A stretch of 64,000 bases of DNA from Alistipes putredinis DSM 17216 (lineage in GTDB: Bacteria > Bacteroidota > Bacteroidia > Bacteroidales > Rikenellaceae). Positions 7,858-16,516 of this stretch are shown in pieces. The notes below the pieces were generated by a model. It was not told where the DNA came from, did no database searches, and saw only the letters and a program-made list of their open reading frames with translations. Location of the stretch: positions 1,052,013 through 1,116,012 of the forward strand of contig NZ_DS499577.1 in assembly GCF_000154465.1 (NCBI RefSeq), given 5' to 3'. Made by a program: the position numbers and the translations under genes. Every line of letters begins with the position of its first letter. Position 1 is the first letter of the stretch.

Positions 7858-8011
7858 TGCAACGATGTTTGATGCGGGTATTGTCCTGAATATCGGTCTT
7901 ATATATCGACGGGGTGCAATGGGTACAGCAACGACCCCTGCAACGACGGGTGCAACGATCCCTGCACAGAAGATAAGAATATATAGATATATTAAAAAGA
8001 TAGAGGGGAAG
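7858..8011 (+). repeat. Iteron-like array with AT-rich flank (second copy of a putative replication origin)
   Basis: Five 12-base units lie at 7915-7974. Three carry the core GCAACGA followed by four variable bases, and two are degenerate. A further TGCAACGATG lies at 7858-7867. An AT-rich tract (7975-8000) follows. Bases 7926-7981 are identical (56 of 56) to the reverse complement of 30300-30355, which lies inside the replication initiator gene. The stretch 7856-8219 has no convincing gene: its reading frame has no start, so the copy seems to be kept as DNA rather than protein. This is the pattern of a lambda-type iteron origin. Confidence 0.65.
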
Positions 8012-8219
8012 TTTTTTCGATGCAAAATTATAGGATCAACCATCGGGCAAGACCCTCGTAAATTCATCCTTTGAAAAAGAAAAAAGTTCCGCGAAAAAAG
8101 AAAAATGAAAATGCCGCCAATTTTCGAATATCTGCGGTCGGGTCGGTAGATTGATCGATTCTTGCGCGAAAGCGTGGCAGAACGCCGGAAAAGCGGTAAA
8201 TTTGCACAAGTATTGGATT

Positions 8220-8468
8220 ATGGAAGCAAAGAAGATAGTGCATTTGCAGTTCAAGGAGCCGTACAACGGCGAAACCGACTTCTACTTCGGTTCCCTGAAA
8301 GCGATCTACGATACCGTTCCTATCGGGGCGGTCGGCATCACATACAAGTCCCTCACGAATGCGACGAGGGGCAGAAGCGAATACGAGAACAAGAAAGTCC
8401 TCATCCGCATCGGGCAAATCCAGCGCAAGACGAGAGGACGGTCATTAAAATCGGAGTGCGATGGATAG
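8220..8468 (+). CDS. Hypothetical small protein
   Basis: 82 residues from the ATG at 8220 (MEAKKIVHLQFKEPYNG...), with beta-prone N-terminal half (HLQFKEPYNGETDFYFGS) and a basic C-terminus (IGQIQRKTRGRSLKSE). The start follows the iteron region by about 210 bases and overlaps the next gene by 8 bases. A recurring accessory protein type in Bacteroidetes mobile DNA. No known function. Confidence 0.6.
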   Translation: MEAKKIVHLQFKEPYNGETDFYFGSLKAIYDTVPIGAVGITYKSLTNATRGRSEYENKKVLIRIGQIQRKTRGRSLKSECDG

Positions 8469-8679
8469 CATGGTATATCGGCTGACCTATGTTGCGGATT
8501 CATACGATCTCATTACGCATCTGTATTTTGTCGATAGGGCGAAAGCGGAGGCTATGTATCGTGAAAAGCTGGAAAAAGTTTCATTTTATCGGTATGGCTA
8601 TATCTACCTACACTCGATGAAAGAGGATGCCGACGGGGTGCTGGACATAGACGAAGTGATAGATTCTAAAAATTTTTGA
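8461..8679 (+). CDS. Hypothetical small protein
   Basis: 72 residues (MDSMVYRLTYVADSYDLIT...), overlapping the previous gene by 8 bases and ending one base before the ADP-ribosylglycohydrolase start. Mixed alpha/beta with an acidic tail. No domain recognised. Its tight placement shows it is co-translated with the glycohydrolase. Confidence 0.6.
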   Translation: MDSMVYRLTYVADSYDLITHLYFVDRAKAEAMYREKLEKVSFYRYGYIYLHSMKEDADGVLDIDEVIDSKNF

Positions 8680-8680
8680 T

Positions 8681-9451
8681 ATGATAGGTGCGATAATTGG
8701 CGACATAGTAGGCTCTCGATTCGAGTTCAATAATGCGAAAGGCGGAAACTTTGCATTATTCACCAAACAATGCGATTTTACCGACGACACGATCTGCACG
8801 GTGGCGGTAGCCGATGCGATACTCAAAGGGGAGGACTACAAATCGAGTATTTTGCGTTGGTGTAGAAAATATCCTAATCCGATGGGGGCATACGGCGGTT
8901 CTTTTGCTCGTTGGATTACTTCTCCCGACCCCCAGCCGTATAACAGCTTCGGCAATGGCGCAGCGATGCGTGTAAGCCCTGTTGCGTGGGCTTTTCGCTC
9001 GGAGCGGGATGTTATTCGGCAGGCTATCGAAACCGCGAAAATTTCGCACGACCATACGGAGGGAATTATCGGAGCGATGGTAACGGCTCTTGTGATCTAT
9101 TATCTAAAAAATCAATTTTGGGATAATACGATGGAGATATGCGAAAGCGTGATGTGTCAGTATTACGGCGAGGATTGGGAAAGGCATCTCCCGCCTCGCG
9201 GCAAGTTTGACGAGACATGTCAGGGATGCGTGCCGCTGGCCTTTCATATTGTAAAAGAGAGCCGGTCTTTCGAAGATGCAATCCGCAAGGCCATTCTCTA
9301 CGGCGGCGACAGCGATACGCTCGGAGCCATCGTCGGATCGCTTGCCGAGGCTTATTTCGTGGTTGATCCTGCTATGATTCAGACCGCGATGAGCTATTTG
9401 CCGGAAGATATGCAGAACGTCATTCGGAAATTTAATGCAACCTACCGATGA
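8681..9451 (+). CDS. ADP-ribosylglycohydrolase family protein
   Basis: 256 residues with all family landmarks: GDIVGSRFE near residue 7, the metal-binding FTDDT at 33-37, GNGAAMRVSPVAWAF around 91-105, HDHTEG at 123-128, and GGDSDTLGAIVGSLAEA near the C-terminus, whose D-S-D-T would bind the second Mg ion. Such enzymes remove ADP-ribose from proteins, nucleic acids or small molecules. The domain looks complete. The gene is convergent with a head protein ending in an ADP-ribosyltransferase domain (9812-12397). It may reverse that activity in the lysogen or infected cell, or counter a host ADP-ribosylating defence such as DarT. The substrate is unknown. Confidence 0.9.
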   Translation: MIGAIIGDIVGSRFEFNNAKGGNFALFTKQCDFTDDTICTVAVADAILKGEDYKSSILRWCRKYPNPMGAYGGSFARWITSPDPQPYNSFGNGAAMRVSPVAWAFRSERDVIRQAIETAKISHDHTEGIIGAMVTALVIYYLKNQFWDNTMEICESVMCQYYGEDWERHLPPRGKFDETCQGCVPLAFHIVKESRSFEDAIRKAILYGGDSDTLGAIVGSLAEAYFVVDPAMIQTAMSYLPEDMQNVIRKFNATYR

Positions 9452-9786
9452 AAGAATCTGATTTATTGCAATATTGCCGCTATTATAAAGGCGAGCGGAA
9501 GAACCCATACGAGGGCAAGGAACAAAACAAGGCAATGCTTTGGATGTACGAGCGGGCATGGATTCACGATACTATGGCGGTCATCGCAAGAGGCGATGCG
9601 AATGTCTCTGAAAGTCGAAATCTCGATGAATATGTCGCGGTCGGGTTATCGGATTTTGAGAATGCCGATGGAGTGCCGATTACTTTGAAATCGCTCCTTT
9701 TCAATCGGTATGCACAAGGCAATATGTCCTCGTTGGCAGATTGCGTCGAACCGTTCAAGAAATTTTATAAGCAGTATTACGGTTAA
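9448..9786 (+). CDS. Hypothetical protein coupled to the ADP-ribosylglycohydrolase
   Basis: 112 residues, start overlapping the glycohydrolase stop by 4 bases (ATGA). Helical, with YKGERKNPYEGKEQNKAMLWMYERAWI, then a loop region and LKSLLFNRYAQGN. I do not recognise the family. Translational coupling suggests a shared function with the ADP-ribosylglycohydrolase, for example as a partner or regulator. Last gene of the cassette; the terminator begins within its stop codon. Confidence 0.65.
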   Translation: MKESDLLQYCRYYKGERKNPYEGKEQNKAMLWMYERAWIHDTMAVIARGDANVSESRNLDEYVAVGLSDFENADGVPITLKSLLFNRYAQGNMSSLADCVEPFKKFYKQYYG

Positions 9787-9809
9787 GGGAGCGCAATAAA
9801 CGCTCCCTT
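9785..9809. terminator. Bidirectional intrinsic terminator
   Basis: A 9-bp perfect stem AAGGGAGCG/CGCTCCCTT with a 7-base loop sits exactly between two convergent genes, with A-rich and T-rich sides, so it can end transcription from both strands. It closes the cassette and the portal-head operon. Confidence 0.8.
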
Positions 9810-9811
9810 TA

Positions 9812-12397
9812 TCATTGCAACTGTCCGATCATCTGCAAATAGATCGTCTTTCCTTGTTTTTTGAGGACTTTGAATTGACAGCCTCGTTGCCCGATCCATT
9901 CCATTTCGGAGTTGATCTTTTCGACAGATTTTCCGTCCCATATCACGCCATCGTCATAATCGAATTTGTGATAATCCGTGTAGTGGGAAAAAGGCTCCGC
10001 ATATACGCCTTTGGCCCCTTTGGGGACTACGATAACCAAGTTGTACGATTCGGAGAAACCTTTATGCCGATGCACGGCGGTAGATAGGAATCCTTTATCG
10101 ACAAAAACATCGCCTTTTTTCAGGTTTCCGAGGTCGTATCCGAGAGAATCAATCGTGAAATTGCTTACGCCTCGTCTTACGACCGTATTTTGAGGCATGG
10201 CGAATTTTTCAATCGCTCTCGTCAATATCGGCAGATCGTGCTCGAACTCTTCGCGGGCACGCGCTCCATAATACGATATACCGCGCAGAGGCTCATTTAG
10301 ATAGCTGTAAGTCTGCGTATATTTCGTCAATATGATCCGCTCCTCCTTTGTCAGCGTCGCCCAAATCCGCTCCGTGTATTGACGCAGCCGGTTATCTGCA
10401 TCATCGACCATTTCTGATTCGTACAAGGCGAGAAGCCTATCTATTTCCTCCTTGCTGATACTCGGCAGGGTAGAGGCTTTCATCGTTGCACCTTTCTTCG
10501 CATCGCGCCGAGCCTGTTCCGCCAATCGTTTTTGATATTCTGCGACGGCGAGTGAGGTTTTGGACTTGATAATCGACAATTCGGCATTGCTATTGACTGC
10601 CTGCTCTGCATCGGAGAGGAGTTTTGCAACATTGAGGCTCTTCGGATGTTCTGCCGACCATTGTTTAACGGCGTCGAGTTCTTCGGTTGCCTGCTTGATC
10701 GCTATCTTGTAATTGACTGCATCCAATTTTTTGATGTACGCCTCCTGCGATACCTTCCATGTCGCATACTTCTGTTGAACACCTTTCATATTGCCGCCGA
10801 GGAAGTCATAAGCCTCGAAATGCAGCTTTTTCGCCTGCTGTTCGAGGGATAGACCCGACCAACCCTCGATCTTCGATTTGACGGCATCATATACCCCTTG
10901 CAGTTCTGCCATCGTGAATTGCTGATGCCACGAGTGAACATTGGGGATAATGTCGGCGAGAGCCTGCTCCGCTTTCTTGGCGGCGAGGATGGCCTGCGCG
11001 ACTTTCTTGGTCTCGGTCTGCATGGCCGATAGATCGCCTGCGTCGATGTACTTTTGCAGGGCGGAATAATCGACCTCGCCATAATCCCCGGCGATTTTGG
11101 CGATGTTGTTTGCCGTCGTCTTGATTTGCTGGTGCTTCTTCTGCCGTTCGGCCCACGCATTACGGATTGCCGCTTCCTGTTCGGGCGTTCGGGCCTCATG
11201 GCGTAATGCCGCCTTTTCTGCGATTGTAAGCTCTTTCGGTTTCGGATTGAGTATCTCATCAATCGCCGCAGAGTTATTGCGAATAAAGTAGGGTTCCGTG
11301 CCTCTACTGCGGGATGCAAGGATATTCTCCTTATTGTCTCGCACCCAATGCTTGAAATTTGCCGGATATTCGGTGATCTGCTTGCCTCGCGGGGTGTATT
11401 TCTCGCCTTTGAGGAATGCCGCCGTAACTTTCGCCATCTCCTCCTCGTCCATCAAAATAGGCGTTGCAAAGCAGAAACATTGGGCATGCCATCCGTCGAA
11501 TACGAAATCCTTTGGGTAGTCGCCTTGAAGTTTATCGCAAATATCCGGTCGGGGGTGGTTCTTCGATAGCTGGATGCGCTGACCGAGGACGAAATCCATC
11601 TGCTGCCACCGCTCATTGTCGGCGCGGCGGTAGGCGATGTTTGTCTCTGACCTCGCAACGCGCATGGCATTCTTGGCCGAGGATTTGTAAACGCCCGATC
11701 CGGTTTTGTAGTCGCTACGGTCGTAGTCGATCCATCGGTATTTGCCCGTTTTCTCGTCCTTGATGCGCTTTTTCCACTTCCGCCCGTAGATAGGCTTGCC
11801 CTGCTCGTCTTCGCCTTTCTTGAAGCGGAAACGGCGGAACATCAGGTCGGGGTCGTTCAGGTATTGCCGGACTTTGCGGGATATGGATTGCGCCGAATCT
11901 CCCTCGCCGATGGCGACGGTCATGGCGATCTCCATTTCATCGCGGAGCTGCTGAACCGACTGCCATATCCGTTTTGAGAGATTGAGGCCGTTCTCCGTTC
12001 GGTTGGCGAAAGCATTCATCGCCGCCATATTGCGGTTGTTCCATGCGCTGAACTCCGGACTGGATAATACCTCTTTCCCAAAACATGAGGAAATGAGTTT
12101 ATCGCATGCGTCGTTGGCCTTTTCCCATTCGAGCGTGATCCCCTTTTTGATAGCTGTCGTAGTCGTCGAATGCAGTTGCCGGAGCAATGCCTCGACTTTC
12201 TTTTGGATTCGCATATTATCCCCGTCGAAAGAGTACATGACCCCCTCGTCCAGCGTCGGCACGGATTTATTGAGAGCGAGGATTTCATTCACCGTTGCGG
12301 CGAATAGCTGCCTCACTTTCTCGGCGTAAGCCTCTGTGCGCTGAATGCGCTTGATGGTTTCCGCTTTCGGGTCGGGAGAATATGCTTTTTTTGCCAT
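9812..12397 (-). CDS. Head morphogenesis protein fused to an ADP-ribosyltransferase domain
   Basis: 861 residues. The first part is a Mu gpF/SPP1 gp7-like minor head protein, with the usual AKNAMRVARSETNIAYRRAD and the Cys/His segment GWHAQCFCFATPIL. A long helical middle follows (about residues 385-680). The C-terminus (about 700-861) has the R-S-E ADP-ribosyltransferase signature: VVRRGV (Arg742), LSTA at 771-774 in the position of the STS motif, and SEMEW with E831 and E833 as the E-x-E catalytic pair. gpF/gp7 proteins sit inside the capsid near the portal and can be ejected with DNA, so the domain may modify host targets on entry, as T4 Alt does. The target is unknown. Ends against the terminator beside the ADP-ribosylglycohydrolase. 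Confidence 0.88.
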   Translation of the reverse strand: MAKKAYSPDPKAETIKRIQRTEAYAEKVRQLFAATVNEILALNKSVPTLDEGVMYSFDGDNMRIQKKVEALLRQLHSTTTTAIKKGITLEWEKANDACDKLISSCFGKEVLSSPEFSAWNNRNMAAMNAFANRTENGLNLSKRIWQSVQQLRDEMEIAMTVAIGEGDSAQSISRKVRQYLNDPDLMFRRFRFKKGEDEQGKPIYGRKWKKRIKDEKTGKYRWIDYDRSDYKTGSGVYKSSAKNAMRVARSETNIAYRRADNERWQQMDFVLGQRIQLSKNHPRPDICDKLQGDYPKDFVFDGWHAQCFCFATPILMDEEEMAKVTAAFLKGEKYTPRGKQITEYPANFKHWVRDNKENILASRSRGTEPYFIRNNSAAIDEILNPKPKELTIAEKAALRHEARTPEQEAAIRNAWAERQKKHQQIKTTANNIAKIAGDYGEVDYSALQKYIDAGDLSAMQTETKKVAQAILAAKKAEQALADIIPNVHSWHQQFTMAELQGVYDAVKSKIEGWSGLSLEQQAKKLHFEAYDFLGGNMKGVQQKYATWKVSQEAYIKKLDAVNYKIAIKQATEELDAVKQWSAEHPKSLNVAKLLSDAEQAVNSNAELSIIKSKTSLAVAEYQKRLAEQARRDAKKGATMKASTLPSISKEEIDRLLALYESEMVDDADNRLRQYTERIWATLTKEERIILTKYTQTYSYLNEPLRGISYYGARAREEFEHDLPILTRAIEKFAMPQNTVVRRGVSNFTIDSLGYDLGNLKKGDVFVDKGFLSTAVHRHKGFSESYNLVIVVPKGAKGVYAEPFSHYTDYHKFDYDDGVIWDGKSVEKINSEMEWIGQRGCQFKVLKKQGKTIYLQMIGQLQ

Positions 12398-12404
12398 CTG
12401 CTAC

Positions 12405-13922
12405 CTACTTCTTCTGTTGCTGCTTTTTCTTCGGGTCATCTTCATCTCCGTTTTCATCATCGTCGGGGTCGTCGCCGTCCGATGCGGATTGCGGGCCTGC
12501 ACCCTCGATGTCACCGAATATCTGTTGCTGCTTTTGCGCCCGCTCCTCCTCTTCGGCTTTCAGACGCTCCATTTCGAGCTTCTTGTCCTTGACGAGCGGG
12601 TTCAGTTCTACGCCGGTTTCGGTCGCCATGATGCCACCGTCGAGGCTCTTGATGATATTTTCGAGGGCTTCCGCGATGTCGTCCCCGAACGGCTCTTGGA
12701 ACTCATGCCCGATTTTCAGATTCTCGCACTCGGTTTTCAGATGCACATCGAGGACGTTGCCGATGATGGCCGTGATGAGCGAAGAGGTGCGGGATAACAG
12801 CTCGTCGTGGGTTTCCTTGTGCTTGGCCGCCTTGATGTCGGCAAGCAACATCACCGTCCGCAGGGCCTTTCCCGATAGATTGCTCAACGATTTTAGCGTG
12901 TCGAGCGAAATATTCGGGGTGAACGACTTGGAAAGGATATGATTCTGCAACCATTCGATTTCCTGTTTCTTGCTTTCCGGCGCACTATCCCATGTCAGGT
13001 ACTTCGCTGCCTTATCCACGCCCTCGGAATCGTTCGTCACGAGCAGTTTCGCCGCCTCTTTCTTCTCCGGCAGGTTCTTGATAAGGTCGGCGGCCATGAT
13101 GGCGATAGGATCGGCGAAATAGTCGTTTGTATCAGCGGTGCGTGAGCCGATCAGCTCCTCACGATGGATGAGCGTTTCGACGCCATTCCATTCCTTGTCC
13201 TGCTGGAAGAGGATGAGCGGAATCTTGCCGATGAAATTCACCTCCTCGACGACCTCCCATCCGATGCTCTTCCGCGTGCATCGGTAGATGATATTCGGGG
13301 TATAGATGTCGAAGTGATAGACGAGGCTGTTTTCCTGTTCCCGCACATAGTAGCCCCAAGCTATGGAGATCAGGTTTTCGTACTGATCCCATCGCGTGTA
13401 AATCTCATCACCCTTGCTTTTGGCAAGCACTCGAATCTGAACGTCCGGCGCATCGTTCGCATCGCGGAAAACACGGAACAGCATCGCGCTTTCGGTCTCC
13501 GATCCGGCGATGCGTTTGCATTGGCGGAGTTTGCTGTTGAAGTGAGTGCGCTCGATAACATCCTGAAATTTTTGGAACGCCCGATCTGTCCCTGTGGATT
13601 GCTGCGTCCATTTCACCGGACGGCCGTAGAGGAATACGAGTGCGATTTCATTGATGTAAACCTGATAAGGTATCGGCAGCTTCCATACCGGTTCGAGCCG
13701 GATGAAATTCCCCTTTTTGTCGGTAATGATCTTGTCCTCCCGCTTCATGATTTCATGGGAGGTTACTTCATACTCTTTGAGCGCGGCAATCGCCATATCC
13801 ATACGGTTGTCCATGCGCTCCTTGACCGCCGAAATATCTTTGGCGGCCAACAGCTTCTCAAACTCCTGATTTCGTCCTACAAGAGCATTGAGATAATTGC
13901 GAAACAAATCAAATAGCATCAT
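12405..13922 (-). CDS. Phage portal protein (SPP1 gp6-like)
   Basis: 505 residues. Typical portal features: an N-terminal helical region, PIPYQVYINEIALVFLYGRPV, a wing with ENSLVYHFDIYTPNIIYRC, IPLILFQQDKEWNG, then the helical stem/crown (NISLDTLKSLSNLSGKALRTVML) and an acidic, Lys-ended tail rich in Asp (residues about 475-505). The SPP1-type 'SGkAlr.m...' element near residue 360 is clear. The dodecameric portal forms the DNA channel at one capsid vertex. The gene lies between terminase and head morphogenesis genes, 7 and 17 bases away. Confidence 0.9.
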   Translation of the reverse strand: MMLFDLFRNYLNALVGRNQEFEKLLAAKDISAVKERMDNRMDMAIAALKEYEVTSHEIMKREDKIITDKKGNFIRLEPVWKLPIPYQVYINEIALVFLYGRPVKWTQQSTGTDRAFQKFQDVIERTHFNSKLRQCKRIAGSETESAMLFRVFRDANDAPDVQIRVLAKSKGDEIYTRWDQYENLISIAWGYYVREQENSLVYHFDIYTPNIIYRCTRKSIGWEVVEEVNFIGKIPLILFQQDKEWNGVETLIHREELIGSRTADTNDYFADPIAIMAADLIKNLPEKKEAAKLLVTNDSEGVDKAAKYLTWDSAPESKKQEIEWLQNHILSKSFTPNISLDTLKSLSNLSGKALRTVMLLADIKAAKHKETHDELLSRTSSLITAIIGNVLDVHLKTECENLKIGHEFQEPFGDDIAEALENIIKSLDGGIMATETGVELNPLVKDKKLEMERLKAEEEERAQKQQQIFGDIEGAGPQSASDGDDPDDDENGDEDDPKKKQQQKK

Positions 13923-13939
13923 ATCCTTAAATTTTTGGT

Positions 13940-15421
13940 TTACATCCCTAAACTCGACTTGCTCAATATGTCGTAATCTATATCATCATCCTCGTCATAC
14001 AGGTCGTTGATCGCATATCCGAGAATATCGACGAACTCGTCGTGCGGCTGACTCGGAAATCCGCATACTTCATCGAGAAAATCGTCGTTCCATGATCCCT
14101 CGACGATGAACACCCGCCCGCACTCCACACGCGGCGAAACGGCCCGCAATCGTACCTCCTTGTCATCGGTCGGCGTGGGTGTCCGCTTGACATTGAGGGG
14201 CGAAATTTCTTGAAGCATCTGTACCACGCTCTCGCCGTTGGCTTTCGGCTCGACATGGAGCTTGCTCTCGGAATTGCCGTCATGCGCCGCGATGTATTGA
14301 GGCAGAAACCGCAATAGGTCGGGCATCTCCTTATACACTTTCTGCGCGTCGATCAGATAGATGTAATTCCTGATACGGCAGGCTGCCAGTACGCCGCTGG
14401 GGTCGTTATCTTGGCCCTTTTTCTTCTTGTTATAGGCCGTATCGAGGTAGAAGTGTATCGGCTCGTTGAACCGCAGCGACCGGAACTCTGCCAGCGAGAT
14501 CGTGCGGAACCAATCCCTTTTCACGATATTGCCGCCCTCGATGGTCGGGTGCTGCTGATACAGGGCATTGAACTCGCGCGGGGCACGGGCTTTCTGCTTC
14601 TGCAACTTCTCGATGGAGTGGCGCGACGGCCACAATGCGTCGCCGATATGCCGTTCGCTCAATCCGCTGTCGTATTCCTGTTCGCAGATCGCAGGGATGG
14701 CGAGTACCGTCCACTCCTGCGGCTCGGCTTTGAGGATGCGTCCGGCGAGGTCGTCCTCATGCCATCGCGTCATGATGAAGAGCTGCCGCGAATTATTGTG
14801 CAGACGGGTCGAAAGGACGGTGTTATACCAATCCCACACCCTCTGTCGGTAAGTGATGGAATTTGCCTCGTTCGCATCTTTCACCGGGTCGTCGATGATC
14901 GCAATATCGACGGGTGTACCTGTCAAAGAACCTCCTACGCCGACCGCCTTGTAAAATCCTCGATGTCCTACCATCTCGAAGAGATCGACATTCCTCAAAT
15001 AACCCCGCGAATCCGTGCGGATATTCGAGCCGTTGAGATAGGTTTCGGGGAATATCGCCTGATACTCCTTGCTGTCTATCGTTCGCTGAATCGAGCGCGA
15101 AAACTGCTGCGCGAGGTCGGAGGAGTAGGAGCATCCGACGATTTTCAGGTCGGGGTTTTGTCCGAGTGCCCATGCGGGGAAATTGCGGGAGATGATTTCC
15201 GACTTTCCGTGCTGCGGGGGCATGAAAACCATCAGGTTTTTGATCTTGCCCTCCAACAGCATTTGGCAATGATCCGCGATGAGCTTATGGAACCACTCTA
15301 ACTCGTATTTCGGATTACTATAACCGAGGAAACGCGAAAAGGAGGTCGGAGCTTCGAGTTTCAATTTCTCGCGCTTCAACCTCATCAACTGTTCGCGTAC
15401 CTCGATTGTAGATGATCTCAT
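13940..15421 (-). CDS. terL: Terminase large subunit
   Basis: 493 residues. Walker A-like MPPQHGKS (about residue 67), Walker B VDIAIIDDP with the motif followed by DANEAN, a coupling region LFIMTRWHEDDLAGR, and a C-terminal RNase H-like nuclease beginning FYLDTAYNKKKKGQDNDPSG. This is the ATP-driven packaging motor with headful or site-specific nuclease activity. Its start overlaps the stop of the small subunit gene by one base. Length and motif order are normal for the Terminase_6-type family. Confidence 0.93.
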   Translation of the reverse strand: MRSSTIEVREQLMRLKREKLKLEAPTSFSRFLGYSNPKYELEWFHKLIADHCQMLLEGKIKNLMVFMPPQHGKSEIISRNFPAWALGQNPDLKIVGCSYSSDLAQQFSRSIQRTIDSKEYQAIFPETYLNGSNIRTDSRGYLRNVDLFEMVGHRGFYKAVGVGGSLTGTPVDIAIIDDPVKDANEANSITYRQRVWDWYNTVLSTRLHNNSRQLFIMTRWHEDDLAGRILKAEPQEWTVLAIPAICEQEYDSGLSERHIGDALWPSRHSIEKLQKQKARAPREFNALYQQHPTIEGGNIVKRDWFRTISLAEFRSLRFNEPIHFYLDTAYNKKKKGQDNDPSGVLAACRIRNYIYLIDAQKVYKEMPDLLRFLPQYIAAHDGNSESKLHVEPKANGESVVQMLQEISPLNVKRTPTPTDDKEVRLRAVSPRVECGRVFIVEGSWNDDFLDEVCGFPSQPHDEFVDILGYAINDLYDEDDDIDYDILSKSSLGM

Positions 15422-15933
15422 TATTTATCCGCCTTATCCTCAAACTTTTCAAGTCGTGCGATTTCTGCATTGATCTCATCGAGTGTCATCGGTTTTTCGT
15501 CGTCCTTTTTGAGCGTTACATCGTTGCGCTGCCTGTTCTGATAGTGTTCGGGGTCAAGGTTCGTCAGGAGGAAAATAGCGGCCCCGATATTCGGCTGCAC
15601 ATGGATTTTCTTCCTCTTCATCTTGAACGGGGTCGGCTGTCCGTCCGCTCCGACGCGGAACTCCTGCTCGGTTTCCTCATGCTCATACCCTTTGGCGGCT
15701 TTGGATAGCGAGATGGCGAGATCATGGGTGAGGTTCTGCTTGAAAACCTCCTTTGCCCGCTCGATGGCCTCTTTGAACTGCGGCTTGCCTTTCATCCACA
15801 GGCGGTAGGTCTTTTCGTCGATCCCCATCTCGCGGACAAACTCTTTCAGTTTCGCCCCGCCGTAGTCGATCAGGCCATGAGCGGCTACCCATGCCTCGCA
15901 CTCCTCGATTTTGACCGCATTGTATTTAGCCAT
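15421..15933 (-). CDS. terS: Terminase small subunit
   Basis: 170 residues. The N-terminal third forms a helix-turn-helix (KLKEFVREMGIDEKTYRLWMK), the middle is helical (FKQNLTHDLAISLSKAAKGY), and a phage TerS-type segment follows (HVQPNIGAAIFLLTNLDPEHYQNRQ), ending in an acidic helix. It recognises phage DNA and loads the large subunit. The ATG (15931-15933) lies inside the 3' end of folE (overlap 8 bases), so translation of packaging genes is coupled to the 7-deazaguanine genes. Confidence 0.85.
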   Translation of the reverse strand: MAKYNAVKIEECEAWVAAHGLIDYGGAKLKEFVREMGIDEKTYRLWMKGKPQFKEAIERAKEVFKQNLTHDLAISLSKAAKGYEHEETEQEFRVGADGQPTPFKMKRKKIHVQPNIGAAIFLLTNLDPEHYQNRQRNDVTLKKDDEKPMTLDEINAEIARLEKFEDKADK

Positions 15934-16516
15934 TGCTGTTCAGGTCTATGAGTTTGTAAAATTCCTTGCGTAGGTCGGAGTTTAGGTTGAAGACGCCCGT
16001 AAAATGCGCTACGGACATCTTGCCGTCATTCCGCACTCCTCGCATCGTCTTGCACAGGTGTTGCCCTTTCATCACGATAGCGAAGCCGAGAGCCTCGTTG
16101 TTCAGGGCCTCGGAAAGCATCTGCACGATGTCCCGCGCCAGCCGCTCCTGCAACTGCAAGCGGGCGGCGCAATAGCCGACCACGCGGGCGACTTTGCTGA
16201 TGCCGAGGATGCGTCCTTTCGGGCTGGGAATGTAGGCGAAGTAATACCGGCCGAAGAACGGCAGGATATGATGCTCGCACATCGAATAGTAGTCGCCGCA
16301 GTCGAATACAATATCCGACATGCCCTCCTCATTGGCGAATGTGGTGATCTTCGGCTTCTGCGCCGGATCGTAGCCTCGGAATATCTCTTTCCACATCCGC
16401 ATAATGCGGTCGGGAGTACCGATCAGGCCCTCGCGGTCGGGGTCTTCGCCGATGGCGCGGATGAGCGTTTTCAGCGCACCGATAATATCTTCTGCGTTTG
16501 GAGTGATAGCTTCCAT
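15926..16516 (-). CDS. folE: GTP cyclohydrolase I
   Basis: 196 residues from the ATG at 16514-16516. GTP cyclohydrolase I makes dihydroneopterin triphosphate, the first step toward preQ0 (and folate). Zinc ligands and catalytic residues are present: CEHHILPFFG, the VARVVGYCAARLQLQERL helix and MKGQHLCKTMRGVRN. Normal bacterial length. The start overlaps queE by 46 bases. A longer in-frame upstream extension to about 17281 only reads through queE and queD in the wrong frame and is not real. Neighbouring queD, queE, queC and dpdA show that it serves deazaguanine synthesis. Confidence 0.93.
   Translation of the reverse strand: MEAITPNAEDIIGALKTLIRAIGEDPDREGLIGTPDRIMRMWKEIFRGYDPAQKPKITTFANEEGMSDIVFDCGDYYSMCEHHILPFFGRYYFAYIPSPKGRILGISKVARVVGYCAARLQLQERLARDIVQMLSEALNNEALGFAIVMKGQHLCKTMRGVRNDGKMSVAHFTGVFNLNSDLRKEFYKLIDLNSNG

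Noticed and set aside
7865..8074. A 69-codon frame through the iteron region.
   Set aside because: Its Ala/Thr-rich translation is just the repeat read in one frame; the matching frame of the initiator gene has no start here.
4881..9811. Possible toxin-antitoxin system made of the small cassette genes.
   Set aside because: Apart from ADP-ribosylglycohydrolase, none shows a toxin or antitoxin motif, and the ADP-ribosyltransferase is part of a structural protein.
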